From assembly GCA_036524005.1 (NCBI GenBank), contig DATDDB010000054.1, positions 1 through 26,502 on the forward strand: a stretch of 26,502 nucleotides of DNA, read 5' to 3'. Below are positions 23,419 through 26,502 of the stretch, in pieces. The notes beneath the pieces were generated by a model. It saw nothing but the letters and a program-made list of their open reading frames with translations, was not told the DNA's origin and ran no database searches. This DNA is from DATDDB01 sp036524005 (GTDB taxonomy: Bacteria; Pseudomonadota; Gammaproteobacteria; Burkholderiales; Gallionellaceae). A program made the position numbers and the translations under genes. Each line of letters begins with the position of its first letter. The first letter of the stretch is position 1.

Positions 23419-24882
23419 GTGCGTTATGGCGATCTGCGCGATTTCATCGCACAACTGGAAAAGCTCGGTGAATTGAAGCGCGTCAGCGCGCCGGTTTCTC
23501 CGCATCTCGAGATGACGGAGATCTGCGACCGCGTGTTGCGCGCGCAGGGTCCGGCGGTGCTGTTCGAAAAACCGGCCGGGTACGACATGCCGGTGCTGGC
23601 CAACCTGTTCGGCACGCCGCGTCGTGTGGCGCTGGGCATGGGCGAGGAATCCACCGCCGCTTTGCGCGAAGTGGGCAAGCTGCTGGCCTTTCTCAAGGAG
23701 CCGGAGCCGCCCAGGGGCCTGAAGGATGCCTGGGAGAAATGGCCGGTGCTGAAGCAAGTACTTACCATGTCGCCCAAGCTCGTATCGAGTGCTCCCTGCC
23801 AGGAAATAGTCTGGGAAGGCAAGGATGTTGATCTTGCGAAATTGCCCATCCAGCATTGCTGGCCGGGCGATGTAGCGCCCTTGATCACCTGGGGCCTGGT
23901 AGTGACCCGGGGGCCGAACAAGCCGCGCCAGAACCTCGGCATCTACCGCCAGCAGGTGATAGGCCCCAACAAGACCATCATGCGCTGGCTGGCGCACCGC
24001 GGCGGAGCGCTGGATTACCGCGACCACTGCGAAAAAAATCCGGGGCAGCCGTTTCCGGTTGCGGTGGTGATAGGCGCCGATCCGGCGACCATACTGGGCG
24101 CGGTGACGCCGGTGCCGGATTCCTTGAGCGAATACCAGTTTGCCGGCTTGCTCAGGGGCGCGAAGACCGAACTGGTGCAATGCCTGGGCAGCGACTTGCA
24201 GGTGCCGGCGTCTGGCGAGATCGTGCTGGAGGGAGTCATTCATCCCGGCGAGGTTGCGCTGGAAGGGCCGTATGGCGATCACACCGGCTATTACAACGAG
24301 CAGGACAAGTTTCCCGTATTTACCATAGAGCGTATCACCCTGCGCCGCAACGCCATCTATCATTCCACCTACACCGGCAAGCCGCCAGACGAGCCCGCGA
24401 TGCTGGGCGTGGCGCTGAACGAAGTGTTCGTGCCACTGCTGCAAAAGCAGTTTCCCGAGATCGCGGATTTTTATCTGCCGCCGGAGGGATGCAGCTACCG
24501 CCTGGCGGTGGTCAGCATCAGGAAGCAGTATCCCGGGCACGCCAAGCGCGTGATGTTCGGCATCTGGTCTTACCTAAGGCAGTTCATGTACACCAAGTTC
24601 ATCGTCGTGGTGGATGACGACATCGACATCCGCAACTGGCAGGAAGTGATCTGGGCGATCACCACGCGCGTCGACCCGGTGCGCGACACGCTGCTGGTGG
24701 AGAATACCCCGATAGACTACCTCGATTTTGCCAGCCCGGTGTCCGGTCTGGGCGGCAAGATGGGGCTGGATGCCACCAACAAGTGGCCGGGAGAGACGCA
24801 GCGCGAATGGGGCACGCCCATCGTCATGGATGCGGCGGTGAGAGCGAAGGTGGATGCGATGTGGGGCGAACTGGGTTTGTAA
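23419..24882 (+). CDS. ubiD: UbiD-family decarboxylase (3-octaprenyl-4-hydroxybenzoate decarboxylase)
   Basis: UbiD removes the carboxyl group of the prenylated 4-hydroxybenzoate intermediate in ubiquinone synthesis, using prenylated FMN made by UbiX. The 487-residue protein is of normal length. It starts MRYGDLRDFIAQLEKLGELKR, the family N terminus, from a GTG at 23419 supported by GGGAG 7 nt upstream. Conserved regions include PRQNLGIYRQQVIGPN, MRWLAHRGGALDYRDH, EGPYGDHTGYYNEQDKFPVF (the active-site Glu region) and the C-terminal DATNKWPGETQREWG. No other ubiquinone gene is nearby. Its leader is unusually structured. Confidence 0.96.
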   Translation: MRYGDLRDFIAQLEKLGELKRVSAPVSPHLEMTEICDRVLRAQGPAVLFEKPAGYDMPVLANLFGTPRRVALGMGEESTAALREVGKLLAFLKEPEPPRGLKDAWEKWPVLKQVLTMSPKLVSSAPCQEIVWEGKDVDLAKLPIQHCWPGDVAPLITWGLVVTRGPNKPRQNLGIYRQQVIGPNKTIMRWLAHRGGALDYRDHCEKNPGQPFPVAVVIGADPATILGAVTPVPDSLSEYQFAGLLRGAKTELVQCLGSDLQVPASGEIVLEGVIHPGEVALEGPYGDHTGYYNEQDKFPVFTIERITLRRNAIYHSTYTGKPPDEPAMLGVALNEVFVPLLQKQFPEIADFYLPPEGCSYRLAVVSIRKQYPGHAKRVMFGIWSYLRQFMYTKFIVVVDDDIDIRNWQEVIWAITTRVDPVRDTLLVENTPIDYLDFASPVSGLGGKMGLDATNKWPGETQREWGTPIVMDAAVRAKVDAMWGELGL

Positions 24883-24892
24883 CCCACGCAAT

Positions 24893-24918
24893 AAAAAGCC
24901 GGGCGAACCCGGCTTTTT
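24893..24918. terminator. Bidirectional terminator between ubiD and the outer-membrane protein gene
   Basis: AAAAAGCCGGG (24893-24903) and CCCGGCTTTTT (24908-24918) form a perfect 11-bp stem around CGAA. The T tracts on both strands serve ubiD from the left and the minus-strand beta-barrel gene from the right. Confidence 0.93.
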
Positions 24919-24940
24919 GCTCAGCACAATTTCTTCAAAC

Positions 24941-25525
24941 TTAGAAGCTGAACACGGCGCCCACGGTGAAGGTGGACAGGCCGACAGAAACCGGCTTGTT
25001 CGTGAAAATCGTGCCGGCAGGAAATTCTACCTTGCCGAAGTTCTCATACTGCACGCGCAGCCCAAACTGTTGGCTGAAATTGTATTGCCCGCCCAGACCG
25101 AACATCACATTGCCCTTGGATGCGCTGGCAGGAACGAAGAAATTCGAGGTGTAATCGATCTTGGTGCTGGCGAGCCCCAGCTTGCCGAACAGGTCGAACT
25201 GGCTGCTTAGCGGGAGCGAGCCGACGGCAGCAACATAAAACGCGGATGATTTCAGGGTCTCGGTGATAAAACCGGAATTGATCGTCGAATCGCCAATTCC
25301 AGCCAAGCCCACTTCCACGCCCACATTCTGGTCGAAATGGTAGCCGCCGCTGATGTGGAAAGAGCCGGGATTGGGGAAGGTAAGATTGCCGCCAGTTCCG
25401 CCAAAAGTCGCGCCGCTGAAGGTGGCTGAGCCCAGATCAATCGCGGCATAGCCGCCTGGGTTTGCGGCAAAAGCAGGAGCGGAAATTGCTGCCAAAAGCA
25501 TGACACCAGTAACAAACTTCTTCAT
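24941..25525 (-). CDS. Small outer-membrane beta-barrel protein (first paralogue)
   Basis: This 194-residue protein has a cleavable signal peptide (MKKFVTGVMLLAAISAPAFA, then A-N). The mature part alternates polar and hydrophobic residues with many glycines and aromatic ends (GGYHFDQNVGVEVGLAGIG, DLFGKLGLAS, FGLGGQYNFSQQFGLRVQYENFG) and finishes with a terminal Phe in AVFSF, the usual recognition signal for outer-membrane insertion. The length suggests an eight-stranded barrel of the OmpA/OmpW-like porin fold. It shares its signal sequence with the neighbouring gene at 25766-26269 and is probably a diverged duplicate. Function is unknown. Confidence 0.85.
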   Translation of the reverse strand: MKKFVTGVMLLAAISAPAFAANPGGYAAIDLGSATFSGATFGGTGGNLTFPNPGSFHISGGYHFDQNVGVEVGLAGIGDSTINSGFITETLKSSAFYVAAVGSLPLSSQFDLFGKLGLASTKIDYTSNFFVPASASKGNVMFGLGGQYNFSQQFGLRVQYENFGKVEFPAGTIFTNKPVSVGLSTFTVGAVFSF

Positions 25526-25629
25526 TATTATCCTTTGCGTGAATAGTTAACGATACGCGCGATTAATCACCGGGATGAGGAAGGGGAATCATTTCGCCAC
25601 GTCCAGCCCAAATCTGTCAGCGCATGCCA

Positions 25630-25645
25630 TACGTAAAAATACGTA
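25630..25645. promoter_or_regulatory. Operator-like dyad TACGTA-N4-TACGTA
   Basis: Two copies of the palindrome TACGTA flank AAAA at 25630-25645, about 105 bp upstream of the beta-barrel gene that ends at 24941. The symmetry suggests a regulator-binding site. I cannot name the regulator. Confidence 0.4.
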
Positions 25646-25715
25646 CTAAAGCATTTTATAACAAAAAAGTTCGGGATGTTCCTTGGTAGACCGTAGTCGT
25701 TTCGGGACGCAAGAA

Positions 25716-25740
25716 AAAAGCCGGGCTATGCCCGGCTTTT
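25716..25740. terminator. Terminator of the second beta-barrel gene
   Basis: AAAAGCCGGGC (25716-25726) and GCCCGGCTTTT (25730-25740) form a perfect 11-bp stem with a TAT loop. On the minus strand an A-rich plus-strand stretch (from 25714) supplies the T tract. It closes the gene at 25766-26269. Confidence 0.9.
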
Positions 25741-25765
25741 AGTATTACGGCAAAGGGTGGCGCTA

Positions 25766-26269
25766 TTAGAAATAGTAAGCCGCACCGATGGTCAGGCCGC
25801 CGAAGTTGTTGTAGTTCAGGTCAGCAGCAACTTGCGGGGTAACCATGTACTTGACGCCGCCAGTGATATAGACGCCGCCGGTATTCGCGGCGGTAACGAA
25901 AGCACCACCACCGGCAGGGCCGGAGAACGTGGCGTTCAGGTGCATCAGGCCCAGACCGACATAGGGGCGGAATTTCTTGTCCAGTTTGAACGTAGAGCTC
26001 AAGTCATAGATGCCGGCCACGCCGATGCCGGTGTAGCTCCACTTGTAGGTTCCAAAGAACGGAAGCGAATAGCTCTGGGAATAATTCTTGTAAACTGCTT
26101 CGATGGAAACCGGGGCGCCGACGTTGGACGAAATGTCGAAATCGCCCTGAATGCCGATAACGCCATTCAGATCCAGGCCGTAGTTGACTTCAACGTTGCT
26201 GTTGCCTGCCGCAAAAGCAGGAGCGGAAATGGCTGCGGAAACGAGCAGCGCAGAAACGATCTTCTTCAT
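25766..26269 (-). CDS. Small outer-membrane beta-barrel protein (second paralogue)
   Basis: This 167-residue protein has the signal peptide MKKIVSALLVSAAISAPAFA, nearly the same as in the neighbouring paralogue. The mature part has barrel-like strands (GVAGIYDLSSTF, RPYVGLGLMHLNATF, GGVYITGGVKYMV, QVAADLNYNNFGGLTIGAAYYF) and ends with Phe. KFRPYVGLGL is reminiscent of OmpA/OmpW-type porin families. The ATG at 26269 is chosen because GGAGG precedes it and the signal peptide starts there; the frame stays open 57 codons upstream with no support. Function is unknown. Confidence 0.85.
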   Translation of the reverse strand: MKKIVSALLVSAAISAPAFAAGNSNVEVNYGLDLNGVIGIQGDFDISSNVGAPVSIEAVYKNYSQSYSLPFFGTYKWSYTGIGVAGIYDLSSTFKLDKKFRPYVGLGLMHLNATFSGPAGGGAFVTAANTGGVYITGGVKYMVTPQVAADLNYNNFGGLTIGAAYYF

Positions 26270-26376
26270 TACAAATGCCTCCACTGAGTTATAAAAGGTA
26301 CGCGCAACACCAACACGGCATACACCCGACATCCTAAAATCGAGTGGGCGCATCATAAACGATAGGCCCCTCCCTT

Positions 26377-26423
26377 GCAGCACTAATATGCTGCAGCCTA
26401 ACCAATTGTTGTAGCTATACAAC
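26377..26423. promoter_or_regulatory. Two dyads upstream of the second beta-barrel gene
   Basis: GCAGCA/TGCTGC (26377-26382 and 26389-26394, 6-nt loop) and GTTGTA/TACAAC (26408-26413 and 26418-26423, 4-nt spacer) are perfect 6-bp dyads 110-155 bp upstream of the start codon. They look like operator half-site pairs; the regulators are unknown. Confidence 0.35.
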
Positions 26424-26460
26424 GAAGGGTTATATTGCATATCGATTCCGGGGGTTGAAC

Positions 26461-26483
26461 AAAAAAGCCGGGACTAGCCCGGC
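26461..26483 (-). terminator. Terminator of a minus-strand gene beyond the right edge
   Basis: On the minus strand GCCGGG and CCCGGC (26467-26472 and 26478-26483) pair around a 5-nt loop, and six T (complement of 26461-26466) follow. It would end a leftward gene whose coding part lies outside the window. Confidence 0.7.
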
Positions 26484-26502
26484 ATTTCGTGAAATTTGCG
26501 GC

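Noticed and set aside
23263..24540. Open minus-strand frame of 425 codons opposite ubiD
   Set aside because: It is a shadow of ubiD; the plus strand carries all conserved UbiD blocks.
26211..26269. Shared signal-peptide DNA of the two beta-barrel genes as a mobile repeat
   Set aside because: The identity is confined to coding sequence for the AISAPAFA stretch, which is better explained by gene duplication.

Overview
The window reads as a chromosomal segment of a betaproteobacterium, probably of the Nitrosomonadales/Gallionellaceae type. That assignment is an inference from gene content and order, not from a marker gene. The supporting signs are the metK / SAH-riboswitch-ahcY / phage-holin-like / metF block, the glnA - DUF4124 - ntrB - ntrC block with a sigma-54 promoter, a pair of LpxL-type acyltransferases beside metK, and generally GC-rich coding sequence. 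No rRNA, tRNA or CRISPR array was found.

Left part (1-3760). The window opens inside thiC (3' two thirds). After a 430-bp gap comes a lower-GC accessory segment. It carries a three-gene cassette (1698-3360) whose genes overlap by ATGA junctions: a TIGR04255-family protein, a small protein with a GWDGY motif, and a third protein I do not recognise. It is followed by debris: a decayed copy of the 5' end of ykgJ joined in frame to an orphan signal peptide, then a two-hairpin element that looks like a small non-autonomous (REP/MITE-type) repeat.

Middle-left (3760-8745). A fused protein joins a Hanks-type Ser/Thr kinase, four membrane helices and a GGDEF diguanylate cyclase. The intact ykgJ, a DUF1289 protein and undecaprenyl-diphosphatase uppP follow. 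Convergent to uppP is a rhodanese-domain gene, and divergent from that a CDF metal transporter.

Middle (8737-14793). This is the nitrogen-control block. Two NtrC-type sites and a GG-N10-GC sigma-54 promoter precede glnA, which ends at a strong terminator. A DUF4124 secreted protein, then ntrB and ntrC (overlapping by ATGA) follow. NtrB/NtrC would act back on the glnA promoter. A coiled-coil lipoprotein gene closes the block.

Minus-strand block (14875-21300). Transcription runs right to left: metK, terminator, SAH riboswitch, ahcY, terminator, holin-like membrane protein, metF, trhP/yegQ (U32 family), YhcH-family protein, cytochrome b561. metK, ahcY and metF serve the activated-methyl cycle: SAM synthesis, SAH removal, and methyl-THF supply. 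The riboswitch would raise AhcY when SAH accumulates.

Right part (21373-26502). Two overlapping lipid A-type acyltransferases diverge from metK. A roughly 300-bp gap with three hairpins precedes a ubiD-family decarboxylase, and a bidirectional terminator follows it. Two paralogous minus-strand outer-membrane beta-barrel genes end the window, each with its own terminator and palindromic upstream sites; the tail of another minus-strand gene's terminator lies at the right edge.

The best candidates for something undescribed are the three-gene TIGR04255 cassette and the kinase-GGDEF fusion bracketed by ykgJ and its decayed partial copy.
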